Source: an uncultured Akkermansia sp.
GTDB lineage: Bacteria; Verrucomicrobiota; Verrucomicrobiia; Verrucomicrobiales; Akkermansiaceae
DNA: 24,984 nt
Reading direction: 5' to 3'
Assembly: GCA_904501955.1 (NCBI GenBank)
Contig: CAJGCY010000023.1
Location: 1 to 24,984 of the forward strand
Part shown: piece after piece, positions 7,285-14,651 of the stretch
Position numbering within the stretch: the stretch's first letter is position 1
How the letters are laid out: each line of letters begins with the position of its first letter
Program-made: the position numbers and the translations under genes
Notes under the pieces: generated by a model
Told to the model about the DNA's origin: nothing
Database searches by the model: none
Seen by the model: the letters and a program-made list of their open reading frames with translations, nothing else

Positions 7285-7875
7285 CGATAAATCGGAAGTT
7301 GGAGCACCGTTAGGTGCTCCTCGCGTGAGGCCGTTAGGCCGAACGTTCGCGCGAGCGACAGCGAGCGTTCGCGCGTAGGGGCGCAAGCCCCAAGCGTTCG
7401 TGTGAGCGTTAGCGAGCGTTCGTGTGAGCGTTAGCGAGCGTTCGCGTGAGCCGCAGGCGAACTGAAATGTATATTACCGCGGGCGTATGCCCGCCTAACT
7501 TAAAGCCCCGTAGGGGCGACGGACGTTAGGCAGGCGGTGGAGTGAGCGTCAGCGAACGGAACCCCTGTATAGCAACAAAAAAAGGAAATGGAACCTAGGG
7601 AACCTGTGGTGACATATAATGGCGAGGACCGTAGCGAAGCGAAGCTCCGAGCCGGGGTGGCACGTTTTTTTCAAAGCATTTGTTTTGTGTTCGATACGGC
7701 AATTTAAGCCACGCATTCTGTCACCACAGGTTCCCTGGGTTCCATTTAAATTTCTTACCCTAACAGGGGTTCCGCGGCTTCGCCGCTCCACCCCTGCCTA
7801 ACGTCCGACGCCCCTCCGGGGCTCTGAATTCCGCTCGCTTCGCTCGCCCCCCCCCCTCAAACTTCCGATTTATCG
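7285..7875. mobile_element. Long TIR-bounded palindromic element (copy 2)
   Basis: The terminal repeats are CGATAAATCGGAAGTTG (7285-7301) and AAACTTCCGATTTATCG (7859-7875), with one mismatch. A second, inner inverted pair follows: a block around 7503-7570 (AGCCCCGTAGGGGCG ... CGGAACCCC) is complementary to the block around 7764-7826 (AGGGGTTCCGCGG ... CGCCCCTCCGGGGCT). A third pair, around 7588-7613 (ATGGAACC ... CTGTGGTGACA), is complementary to 7719-7746 (TGTCACCACAG ... GGTTCCAT). The whole can fold into one long branched hairpin. The shared core AATGGCGAGGACC is at 7618-7630, in the same orientation as copy 1. The left part holds a tandem repeat array. It lies between convergent genes. 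The ORFs inside are not credible. Confidence 0.8.
7394..7461. repeat. Tandem 22-base repeats inside element copy 2
   Basis: Two identical 22-base units (7394-7415 and 7416-7437, each beginning GCGTTCGTGTGAGCG) are followed by a third, degraded unit. Related GCGTTCGCGCG words occur just before, from about 7343. The units are head to tail without spacers, so this is not a CRISPR array. Confidence 0.75.
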
Positions 7876-7926
7876 AACACGGAAGACCGCGACTATAAAG
7901 GCTCCATCTATTCCTCGCACTTACTG

Positions 7927-7962
7927 CACAAAAAACGCTGCCGAGGGGCAGCGTTTTTTGTG
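7927..7962 (-). terminator. Terminator of menC; likely bidirectional
   Basis: A perfect 16-base stem, CACAAAAAACGCTGCC (7927-7942) with GGCAGCGTTTTTTGTG (7947-7962), has a 4-base loop and T tracts on both strands. It lies 23 bases beyond the menC stop codon. Confidence 0.9.
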
Positions 7963-7985
7963 AAACTTGAAAGTAGCAAGCGGCA

Positions 7986-8933
7986 TTACAGCTTCTTCCA
8001 GGGGAGAGCGGAGAGCAGGTCATCAAAGCCGAGGCCGGTACCGCCGGGCACCTTGAACTCCGGGCTCACATCCATGCCCAAGCGCTCGGAGAAGGGATTG
8101 GAGCGGTACACATGGTGCGTGACCAAGCCACAGAGGGGCACCTCAGCCTCGGGCTTGCCGGTGTAGAACTTGGCAGCATTGTAAGCAGCCCAGCACTGAC
8201 CGACGGGGTGATCCAAGTAGGTGGTGAACACGGGCAAACCGCTGTTGCTGTGGTGGCGGGCGGGCTTCACCAAGCGCATCATGGGCTTGGTGGTGCGGGC
8301 GGGAATGTTGCCGCTGGCCTCCTGCACGGGCATGTCATAGCCCAGCGGCATGCCGGCATCCTGCAGGGTCTGCCACACGTTCACGTCGTAATAGCAGGGG
8401 TCCTCCACAAAGTCAATGCGAGCCTTCATAGCATCGGACAGCATATCCCAGAACTTCAGCGCCTCATCCAAGGACAGGGTGCTGTTGAAGTCCACACGCC
8501 ACTTCCAATCCGGCACCATGGAAGCGAGGTTGGTCAGGCGCTCTACCGTGGTGGCGAGCTTGGGAATCACCTTAATCTTACCCACGCGGAAACCGCGCTG
8601 GTGCAGGTTGTACACTTGGGAGGGGGTGGCGCTGACGGTAAGCGTGGCGTGGCTGCGCGGGATGCTCAGCCCATCAAAAAGGCTCACGCCCTTGGCGCGG
8701 GCCTCGCCGTCCAACTCAATACACTTGAGCGCGCGGGCACCGAGGCGGAGGGGAGCGCCCTCACGCAGGGCTTCGAGCTCATATTCCAAGGGGGCGTCGC
8801 CCAGCTCCGGCCAAGACTGAAGGCAGGCATAACCGCCGTTCTCACCGCGCAGCAACACGCCCTCACGGGGTTGAGCAGCGGCACGAGCGCTCAGCGCGCC
8901 TACGGGATAAAGAGTATACGGAGTATAGTGCAT
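7986..8933 (-). CDS. menC: o-Succinylbenzoate synthase (enolase superfamily)
   Basis: This enzyme dehydrates SHCHC to o-succinylbenzoate in menaquinone synthesis, in the cytosol. With the start at 8933 the protein has 315 residues and shows the full set of family residues. These are the catalytic K119-x-K121 (KIKV), the metal ligands D148 (WRVDFN), E177 (IDFVEDP) and D200 (GYDMP), and the second catalytic lysine K223 (LVKPARHH). The spacings between them (27, 29, 23, 23) are almost those of the E. coli enzyme. I prefer the start at 8933 to the ATG at 8939 because a -10 box ends exactly 6 bases before it. No other men genes are nearby. An N-succinylamino-acid racemase or dipeptide epimerase activity cannot be excluded in this superfamily, but the residue spacing favours MenC. 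Confidence 0.8.
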   Translation of the reverse strand: MHYTPYTLYPVGALSARAAAQPREGVLLRGENGGYACLQSWPELGDAPLEYELEALREGAPLRLGARALKCIELDGEARAKGVSLFDGLSIPRSHATLTVSATPSQVYNLHQRGFRVGKIKVIPKLATTVERLTNLASMVPDWKWRVDFNSTLSLDEALKFWDMLSDAMKARIDFVEDPCYYDVNVWQTLQDAGMPLGYDMPVQEASGNIPARTTKPMMRLVKPARHHSNSGLPVFTTYLDHPVGQCWAAYNAAKFYTGKPEAEVPLCGLVTHHVYRSNPFSERLGMDVSPEFKVPGGTGLGFDDLLSALPWKKL

Positions 8934-8939
8934 GCGCAT

Positions 8940-8968
8940 AGTTTAGCGCGTGACGTGCCGTTTGTCAC
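8940..8968 (-). promoter_or_regulatory. Predicted promoter of menC
   Basis: On the minus strand, GTGACA (8968-8963) and TAAACT (8945-8940) are separated by 17 bases. The -10 box touches the ATG at 8939 and ends 6 bases before the ATG at 8933. The latter is therefore the likely start of a leaderless message. Confidence 0.55.
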
Positions 8969-9040
8969 GCTCATTCTGCGTTATACACCATGATTTATGA
9001 GCCGGCGGGCGCTTCCGCAGCAGGTATACGCGCATTGAGC

Positions 9041-9069
9041 TTGACAAAGAGGGGCTACAAGAGTAAAAA
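9041..9069 (+). promoter_or_regulatory. Predicted promoter of the ZIP transporter gene
   Basis: A consensus -35 TTGACA (9041-9046) and TAAAAA (9064-9069) are separated by 17 bases. The ATG at 9077 follows after 7 bases. The upstream in-frame start at 8990 would precede the promoter and is rejected. Confidence 0.65.
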
Positions 9070-9076
9070 GCCATGC

Positions 9077-9886
9077 ATGAATGAGCAATTACTGATGGGC
9101 GGCGTGCTTTCCCTGCTGGCGGGCTTATGCACGGGTGTGGGTGCCGCCATAGCATTGTTTCTCAAAAAGACGGATACGCGCATGCTCACCTACGCGCTCG
9201 GCGCGAGTGCGGGCGTGATGGTGTACATCTCATTCATGGAGCTGATGCCCGCCGCCACGGACATGCTGGGCGACCAAGCGGGCAGCAAGTGGATAGTGCT
9301 CGGGGCGTTTTTCGGTGGCATGGCAGCTGCCAGCTTGATTGACCGACTGGTACCTGAGGATGAGAACCCGCACGAGGTGCTCAGCCTGAATGAATTGCAA
9401 AGCCTGAGCGCCTGCACCACGGAAGACTGCCGACAAAAAGTGCGCCAGCGCGTGCGCCGCTCCGCCATGTTGTTTGCCATCGCCATCGGCGTGCACAACT
9501 TCCCGGAGGGTATGGCAACGGTAGCCGCCGCGTTCGACAACACGGGCATTGCAGCCTCCGTAGCACTGGCAGTGGCCATCCACAACATACCGGAAGGCAT
9601 CACCGTAGCCGTGCCCCTGCTCTACGGTACGGGCAGCCGCAAAAAGGCATTCTGGGTGGGCACGCTCACGGGCTTGGCGGAGCCGCTGGGGGCACTCATC
9701 TGCATGTTGGTGCTGCTCCCCTTCCTGAGCGCCACCCTGCTGGGCATTCTGTTCGCCATAGTGGCGGGCATCATGGTGTTCATCTCCTTCGATGAATTGC
9801 TGCCCATGGCGGAGCGCTGGGGGCACCACCACCTGAGCATTTACGGCGTGGTAACCGGCATGCTCATCATGGGCTTGGTGCTGTAA
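9077..9886 (+). CDS. zupT: ZIP-family metal (zinc) transporter
   Basis: This inner-membrane permease takes up zinc and possibly other divalent metals. The 269-residue protein has the eight-helix ZIP pattern with short loops and both metal-binding signatures: HNFPEG (residues 140-145, helix 4) and HNIPEG (169-174, helix 5). Between helices 3 and 4 is a hydrophilic loop (about 92-130) with PEDENPHE and a C-x4-C pair (SACTTEDC). The length and motif order are those of the ZupT subgroup. The start at 9077 gives a hydrophobic helix right at the N terminus and fits the promoter. It stands alone between divergent menC and convergent rsgA. No zinc-responsive operator is recognisable. Confidence 0.88.
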   Translation: MNEQLLMGGVLSLLAGLCTGVGAAIALFLKKTDTRMLTYALGASAGVMVYISFMELMPAATDMLGDQAGSKWIVLGAFFGGMAAASLIDRLVPEDENPHEVLSLNELQSLSACTTEDCRQKVRQRVRRSAMLFAIAIGVHNFPEGMATVAAAFDNTGIAASVALAVAIHNIPEGITVAVPLLYGTGSRKKAFWVGTLTGLAEPLGALICMLVLLPFLSATLLGILFAIVAGIMVFISFDELLPMAERWGHHHLSIYGVVTGMLIMGLVL

Positions 9887-9888
9887 AT

Positions 9889-9920
9889 CACCGCCGCACT
9901 CAGTGCAACTGGCGGCGGTG
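9889..9920. terminator. Hairpin at the convergent end of zupT and rsgA
   Basis: CACCGCCGC (9889-9897) pairs perfectly with GCGGCGGTG (9912-9920). It begins 2 bases after the zupT stop codon and includes the stop and last codons of rsgA. No T tract is present, so its strength as a terminator is uncertain. Confidence 0.45.
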
Positions 9921-11015
9921 CGGATTCATATCACGAGCGTGGTCCTCGCGGTCCTCGCGGTTGCGCATTTTGTGGCGTTTTTCGCGTTTGGACACACGCT
10001 CCAGCGTCATTTGACGCTTGGCGGAGCGGCGCTCCAGCTCCGCAATCTCGTTTTCCAAGTTCAGGAAGTGCTCGTAACGCTCTGCGGAGAGCTCACCGGA
10101 ATCCAGAGCAGCGCGTATGGCACAGCCGGCATCTTTGCGGTGTGAGCAATCCGCAAAACGGCACTCACAAGCCAGCTGCGTGAGGTCATCGAACTGAGCA
10201 CGCAGCGTGGCAACATCCGTCCACATCTGGATTTCGCGCATGCCGGGGTTGTCAATCAGCACACCGCCACCGGGCAGCACCACCAGCTCACGCGCCACGG
10301 TCGTGTGGCGACCTTTGCCCGTCACCTCATTCACGCCACCGGTCTCCAGCCATTCATCCCCCAACAGGGAGTTCACAAACGTGCTCTTCCCCACACCGGA
10401 GGAGCCCACCACGGTAATCGTGGTGCCCTTCGGCACGCGGCGCAGGTACTTGGGGTAGCCTTTTTTCCAGCGCGCCACAATGGGGTACACCTCCACACCG
10501 AGGGCTGCCACCTCATCGCAGGCGGCCTTCATCACCTCAGGCGCGACGGCGTCCTCCTTGTTAATGAGCACCACGGGCTTGGCGCCGCACTTGCGGATGA
10601 GGGTCAGGTAGCGCTCAATACGGCGGATGTTGTAGTCGCTGTCGGCATCCGTCACCACCACGACCACATCCACATTCGTACCGATTACCTGCTCCGCACA
10701 GCTCTTACCGGGTGCTTTGCGGGAGAATCGATTACGGCGCGGCAGCAGGGCGCGAATCACCGGCAAATCCTTGCCCGTACCGGGATCCACCGCCACCCAA
10801 TCGCCCACTGTGGGCAGGTCCGCATCGCTCACGGCATCATGCCACACCTTACCGCTCAGCACCACCTCGTGGTCGCCCTTACCCTTGGCAATCACGGTAA
10901 AGTTGATTTTCGTCTCGCGGATAATGCGCGCAGGGTACCACTCCGGCTCCTCCAGAGCGGCGAAAGCGGCAGCAAGGTCGGCATTCCAGCCGAGCATCTC
11001 CATGGTAACGGTCAT
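9900..11015 (-). CDS. rsgA: Small-ribosomal-subunit biogenesis GTPase
   Basis: RsgA checks the late-maturing 30S subunit and hydrolyses GTP on it. The protein has 371 residues. An N-terminal OB-like region with TVGDWVAVDPGTG (69-81) is followed by a circularly permuted GTPase domain, which is the family's hallmark: G4 NKED (152-155) comes before G1 GSSGVGKST (204-212), the switch KGRHTT (234-239) and G3 DNPG (255-258). The C-terminal zinc site is C285-x4-C290-x-H292-x5-C298. The tail (about 325-371) is very rich in Arg, Lys, Glu and His. Its start codon overlaps the stop codon of coaB (ATGA), so the two are translated in coupling. Confidence 0.92.
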   Translation of the reverse strand: MTVTMEMLGWNADLAAAFAALEEPEWYPARIIRETKINFTVIAKGKGDHEVVLSGKVWHDAVSDADLPTVGDWVAVDPGTGKDLPVIRALLPRRNRFSRKAPGKSCAEQVIGTNVDVVVVVTDADSDYNIRRIERYLTLIRKCGAKPVVLINKEDAVAPEVMKAACDEVAALGVEVYPIVARWKKGYPKYLRRVPKGTTITVVGSSGVGKSTFVNSLLGDEWLETGGVNEVTGKGRHTTVARELVVLPGGGVLIDNPGMREIQMWTDVATLRAQFDDLTQLACECRFADCSHRKDAGCAIRAALDSGELSAERYEHFLNLENEIAELERRSAKRQMTLERVSKREKRHKMRNREDREDHARDMNPHRRQLH

Positions 11016-11644
11016 GAGGGCAAAATGGTAGCGTGTTCAATAATCTGCATGGCGATGTGCTCCTTGGTATCGCGCTCCAAGTACTCCTCATGGTCGGGGT
11101 AGATGAGCACCACGGCATTCTCACGGGAATCAAAGCCGATGCCGGGTTGCGACACATCGTTCGCCACAATCATATCACACTGTTTGCGCTGCAATTTATC
11201 GCGCCCGTACTCGATGATGTTCTGCGTTTCCGCTGCAAAGCCGATGAGCTTGCCGGTAAAGCCGAACTCCGAACGCATGCTGCCGAGGATATCCGGCGTA
11301 CGCTCCAGCTCCAGCACCAAGGTGTCCGCGTTCTTCTTGATTTTCTGGTCCGCGCAGCTCACGGGGCGGTAATCCGCCACAGCGGCGCACAGAATGGCGA
11401 CATCCACCCCGCGCAGCATATCACGCACAGCCTCATACATTTGCTGCGCCGTCTCCACGGGGATAAAATCCACACCCGGGGGCACATCCAGTGTGGTCGG
11501 CCCGGAAATCAGCAACACCTCATGCCCATCATGCCGAGCAGCACCCGCCAGCGCATACCCCATGCGCCCTGAAGAGCGATTCGTCAGATATCGTACGGGG
11601 TCTATCGGTTCGCGTGTCGGCCCGGCTGTGATGAGGAACTTCAT
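11012..11644 (-). CDS. coaB: Phosphopantothenate-cysteine ligase (stand-alone)
   Basis: CoaB joins cysteine to 4'-phosphopantothenate using a nucleotide triphosphate, in coenzyme A synthesis. The 210-residue protein begins with the typical KFLITAGPTREPIDPVRYLTN and carries NRSSGRMG (nucleotide site), AAVADYRP, the IKKN loop with its conserved lysines, and IGFAAET. The usual CoaC decarboxylase domain is not fused to it; only the CoaB half is present, so a separate CoaC should exist elsewhere. A promoter sits 7 bases upstream of the start. It is co-transcribed with rsgA, which overlaps its stop codon by 4 bases. Confidence 0.9.
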   Translation of the reverse strand: MKFLITAGPTREPIDPVRYLTNRSSGRMGYALAGAARHDGHEVLLISGPTTLDVPPGVDFIPVETAQQMYEAVRDMLRGVDVAILCAAVADYRPVSCADQKIKKNADTLVLELERTPDILGSMRSEFGFTGKLIGFAAETQNIIEYGRDKLQRKQCDMIVANDVSQPGIGFDSRENAVVLIYPDHEEYLERDTKEHIAMQIIEHATILPS

Positions 11645-11651
11645 GTGCGCT

Positions 11652-11680
11652 ATTCTAGCACATGCCTATCCGAATATCAA
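11652..11680 (-). promoter_or_regulatory. Predicted promoter of coaB-rsgA
   Basis: On the minus strand, TTGATA (11680-11675) and TAGAAT (11657-11652) are separated by exactly 17 bases, with the ATG at 11644 only 7 bases further on. This is the best-formed example of the leaderless layout in the window. Confidence 0.7.
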
Positions 11681-11694
11681 GATTAACGATGCAA

Positions 11695-11716
11695 GCCCCG
11701 CGCTTTTACGCGGGGC
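11695..11716 (-). terminator. GC hairpin between the lipoprotein gene and coaB
   Basis: GCCCCGCG and CGCGGGGC pair perfectly around a short T-rich loop. It lies downstream of the lipoprotein gene and just upstream of the coaB promoter. No clear T tract follows. A second small stem, CTCCGG/CCGGAG (11756-11777), lies closer to the lipoprotein gene. Either may end its transcript. Confidence 0.4.
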
Positions 11717-11804
11717 CTACCACCTCAATTCGGCTTCTTGGCTCGGGCTTTGTAGCTCCGGACACAGAATTCCGGAGGCTGCATAAAAACGCAGGATGTT
11801 GCTT

Positions 11805-12404
11805 TTACTGAGTCGGCGGCAGGGCGGCAATACGCTTTTTGTAGCGTTTGAAGCTCGGCAAATTGGTATACTGAGCATATACGGCGGACGGCATCACCAA
11901 GTCGGGATAGAAGTAATATGTACCGTCTGACCTCCTACGGTCGTCCAAATCGTTCACCCAGCCATACTCAGCTATCAGGCGCCCGGAAGCATCATAAAAA
12001 CGCAAAGCGTCTTCCGGACGGGGTGGATCGATAAACAAGACCGAGGGATCATAATCTTCATAAGAGAGCACCGGTTCGTACTGCATCTGCGCCAGCAAAT
12101 GCATGAGCTGCTTGAACTCGGCCCCACGCACGTGTTCGGATTTCGCCGGGGGAATGTTATAATAGGCGCAGCTACCCCCGTCATCCTCCGGTGCGGCATA
12201 GGGGCGACAAAACTCCGCGCGCACTGCTTGAGTCAGTACTTTGTTCCACTCCTCACGCTTTTCATTGTACTCGTTGACAATTTTTGCATACGCTTCGGAT
12301 TTTTTGCCCGCACTGTACGGTGTAGCGCCACTGTGTGAACACGCGGAAAATGCCATAAGCACACCGCATCCCGCCAATAGATAGGTAATAAAGTTGCTTT
12401 TCAT
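11805..12404 (-). CDS. Lipoprotein of unknown function
   Basis: The 199-residue protein has a lipoprotein signal: Lys at residue 2, a hydrophobic stretch, and a lipobox FSAC with the lipidated cysteine at residue 22. It should be anchored in the inner or outer membrane. The mature part is rich in Tyr, Pro and Arg (for example SYEDYDPSVLFIDPPRPED and LRFYDASGRLIAEYGW, which looks like a short beta strand-turn segment). I recognise no family. It lies upstream of coaB on the same strand but is separated from it by hairpins and the coaB promoter. It appears to be its own transcription unit; no confident promoter was found. Confidence 0.72.
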   Translation of the reverse strand: MKSNFITYLLAGCGVLMAFSACSHSGATPYSAGKKSEAYAKIVNEYNEKREEWNKVLTQAVRAEFCRPYAAPEDDGGSCAYYNIPPAKSEHVRGAEFKQLMHLLAQMQYEPVLSYEDYDPSVLFIDPPRPEDALRFYDASGRLIAEYGWVNDLDDRRRSDGTYYFYPDLVMPSAVYAQYTNLPSFKRYKKRIAALPPTQ

Positions 12405-12537
12405 GCTATTGTGTTTACTTTACAATATACAAGACGTCCGTGTAAAGGCTTTTGTTTTCAGAATAATGAAAAAAACTGATTTTTATTTTGAATCGATGCG
12501 AGTTAGCAGAAAGCACAATTTTGGGGTATTGAGTGTT

Positions 12538-12691
12538 CGATAAATCGGAAGTTGGCGAGCAACAAAATCTATCGGAGCGTGGGACTTTAGTCCCACAAAT
12601 ACGCGCGGGGCTTATCCATAAGAGGGACTAAAGTCCCTCGCTCCGAGTGAATGAATGTTACAAATCCCCCTCTTCAACTTCCGATTTATCG
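12538..12691. mobile_element. Short TIR-bounded palindromic element (copy 3)
   Basis: Perfect 17-base terminal repeats, CGATAAATCGGAAGTTG (12538-12554) and CAACTTCCGATTTATCG (12675-12691), enclose a second stem, CGGAGCG (12573-12579) with CGCTCCG (12639-12645). That stem holds two hairpins, TGGGACTTTAGTCCCA (12580-12595) and AGGGACTAAAGTCCCT (12623-12638). The single strand could thus fold into a cross-like structure. The interior is almost the same as in copy 5 (18334-18486). It encodes no protein. It lies between the divergent lipoprotein and SulP genes. The flanking stretches 12405-12537 and 12692-12798 are AT-rich and hold only the SulP promoter. Confidence 0.85.
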
Positions 12692-12759
12692 TTCCGTCTG
12701 AAATCAATCACAATCTTTACCGCCACAGTGAAAAAAGCGCTCTCCATTCCGCAATTTTC

Positions 12760-12788
12760 TTGCGAGCGGGCGGGGAATGTGGTAGATT
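12760..12788 (+). promoter_or_regulatory. Predicted promoter of the SulP-mutY pair
   Basis: TTGCGA (12760-12765) and TAGATT (12783-12788) are separated by 17 bases. The ATG at 12799 follows after 10 bases, leaving a leader of about 4 bases at most. Confidence 0.6.
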
Positions 12789-12798
12789 ATGAGTCAGC

Positions 12799-14646
12799 AT
12801 GGGAGCATTCACACATCGACTGAGGCTTGGATGGAAGGGAATCCGCAATTTTTTGTCGCAGGGTATGATAGACCTGCTGCCGGCACGGCATGCGCTGCAT
12901 GGGTACAGCCCGTTGAAAGCCGGTAAGGACATGAAAGCCGCGCTGGATGTCGCGCTGGTGGGTCTGCCGCAGGGTATGGCATTCGCCGCCATGGCGGGGC
13001 TGGACAGCATCTACGGCATCATGGCTGCCACGGTAGGCACTTTCATCGCGCCCTTGTTCACGCGCTGCAGTTTGACGGTGAGCGGTCCCAGCAATGCCAC
13101 CGCCTTCATGTTGGCAAGCTTCTTCTTGGCGTCATCCCCCGCCATTCAAGCGAATCCGGCGGTGTTTGTGCCTTTGATTGTGTTCCTTGCGGGTGTCACC
13201 TGCGTTATCGGCGCCTTTGTCAAGGCCACGGAAATGCTGCAATACGTGAGCCGCAGCGTGCTGGTGGGCTACATTACGGGTGCAGCCACGCTCATCATCG
13301 CCTCACAGCTGCGTTATGTGATGGGCATCAATGATGTGAATGCGGGCAGCTCCTTCTTCACCATGAGCGGAGCCATCATCGAGAACCTACACTTGGTGCA
13401 GTGGCAGCCCATCGTGCTGGGGGTGCTGTCCTTCCTCCTGTTCATACCGCTCAAAAAGCACTTCAAGTTCCTGCCGACCTTTGCCGTTATTCTGGTAACC
13501 ATGAGCGTGCTCAACTGGGTGCTTTGCCAGCCGTGGGCGGGCGGCGCGTTCACAGAGGTGCGCATGCTCAAGGACTTCACCATGAGCGACCTCACCTGCA
13601 ACCCACCGGACATCACCGTTCTGGCGGACTGCTTCGCGGAGATTTTCCCCGTGGTCATCGGTATTGCCTTCCTCTCCACCCTGGAGCAGACGGTGATGAG
13701 CAAAACCATCTCCGCAAAGACGGGTGAGCCGCTCAACCTGAACCAAGACACCTTTGCCGTGGGCATGGCCAACATCGGCTCCGCCTTCACCACCTCCCTG
13801 CCTTGCTCCGCCTCGCTCACGCGCAGCATGCTCAACTACACGGCGGGCGCCGCCACGCGTTTTTCCGGTGTGTACTGCGGCTTAATGTGCTTGGGCATCA
13901 CCTTTGTGCTGGCAAGCTTCCCGCTCATCTCGCGCATACCGCACTGCGTGCTGGCAGCACTGGTGCTGGCGAATGCGGTGTCGCTGTATGACCGCAAGCT
14001 GCTGCGCATCTGCTTCCGCTCCACACCGGGGGATGCGGCGGTACTGCTCATCACCTTCGTTGCAGCGCTGTTGTTGCCGCTGCACGTCGCCATTTTCGTA
14101 GGCGTGATTATCTCCGTGTCCATCTTCCTGCGCAAGGCCTCCAAGCCCGAGCTGGTGGAGTACACCTTCGATGACCGTGGCACCCTGCTGGAGGTGAACG
14201 ACAAGGCCAAGCGCCTGCCGCAAATCTCCATCGTGCACGTGGAGGGCGACCTCTTCTTCGGCGCGGCGGACCTCTTCCGCAAGCAGGTAGCACGCATTGC
14301 GGAGGATCCCTCGCTGGCGGTCATCGTGCTGCGCATGCGCAATGCCCGCAATCTGGACGCCACCTCCGTCTGCGCGCTGGAGGAGCTCATCAAGTTCACC
14401 CGCGAAAAGGGGCGCCACCTCATCATCTCCGGCGCAGGGCGTGAGGTGTACCGCATTCTGAAAAAGAGCGGTGTGCTGCAGGTGCTGCAGGCAAACTGCG
14501 GTGAGAAAGAGAGCAACATCTTCCTCTTCGAGCCGAAGAACCCGAACATCTCCACGCGCTACGCACTCAAGCGTGCGCAGCAGTTGCTCGGCTCGCAGCA
14601 GGCGGACATTTCCATCTACACCACGGAAACCCACCAATCCGCCTGA
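12799..14646 (+). CDS. SulP-family anion permease with STAS domain
   Basis: This is an inner-membrane anion transporter of the SLC26/SulP family; sulfate, bicarbonate or dicarboxylates are possible substrates. The 615-residue protein has the family's N-terminal signature (LPQGMAFAAMAGLDSIYGIM, with SGPSNATAF soon after). About 12-14 membrane segments lie between residues 50 and 440. A cytoplasmic STAS domain follows (about 473-575), with the nucleotide-binding-type loop around RNARNLDATSVCALEEL. About 35 polar residues follow the STAS domain. The substrate cannot be told from sequence alone, and no sulfate-assimilation or carbonic anhydrase gene is adjacent. mutY starts 5 bases after its stop codon, so the two share a transcript. 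Confidence 0.87.
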   Translation: MGAFTHRLRLGWKGIRNFLSQGMIDLLPARHALHGYSPLKAGKDMKAALDVALVGLPQGMAFAAMAGLDSIYGIMAATVGTFIAPLFTRCSLTVSGPSNATAFMLASFFLASSPAIQANPAVFVPLIVFLAGVTCVIGAFVKATEMLQYVSRSVLVGYITGAATLIIASQLRYVMGINDVNAGSSFFTMSGAIIENLHLVQWQPIVLGVLSFLLFIPLKKHFKFLPTFAVILVTMSVLNWVLCQPWAGGAFTEVRMLKDFTMSDLTCNPPDITVLADCFAEIFPVVIGIAFLSTLEQTVMSKTISAKTGEPLNLNQDTFAVGMANIGSAFTTSLPCSASLTRSMLNYTAGAATRFSGVYCGLMCLGITFVLASFPLISRIPHCVLAALVLANAVSLYDRKLLRICFRSTPGDAAVLLITFVAALLLPLHVAIFVGVIISVSIFLRKASKPELVEYTFDDRGTLLEVNDKAKRLPQISIVHVEGDLFFGAADLFRKQVARIAEDPSLAVIVLRMRNARNLDATSVCALEELIKFTREKGRHLIISGAGREVYRILKKSGVLQVLQANCGEKESNIFLFEPKNPNISTRYALKRAQQLLGSQQADISIYTTETHQSA

Positions 14647-14651
14647 GCCGC

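Noticed and set aside
7394..7461. Possible CRISPR array
   Set aside because: The units are directly adjacent with no spacers and there are no cas genes.
7549..7801. Open frames inside element copy 2 on both strands
   Set aside because: They span the hairpin arms, show no domain, and are not conserved in the sister elements.
8990..9076. Upstream in-frame start of the ZIP transporter adding 29 residues
   Set aside because: The added residues are polar and precede a consensus promoter (TTGACA/TAAAAA). The hydrophobic first helix begins right after 9077.
12405..12537. Promoter for the lipoprotein gene (TATATT near 12424-12429)
   Set aside because: No -35 box lies at a suitable distance, so I did not call it.
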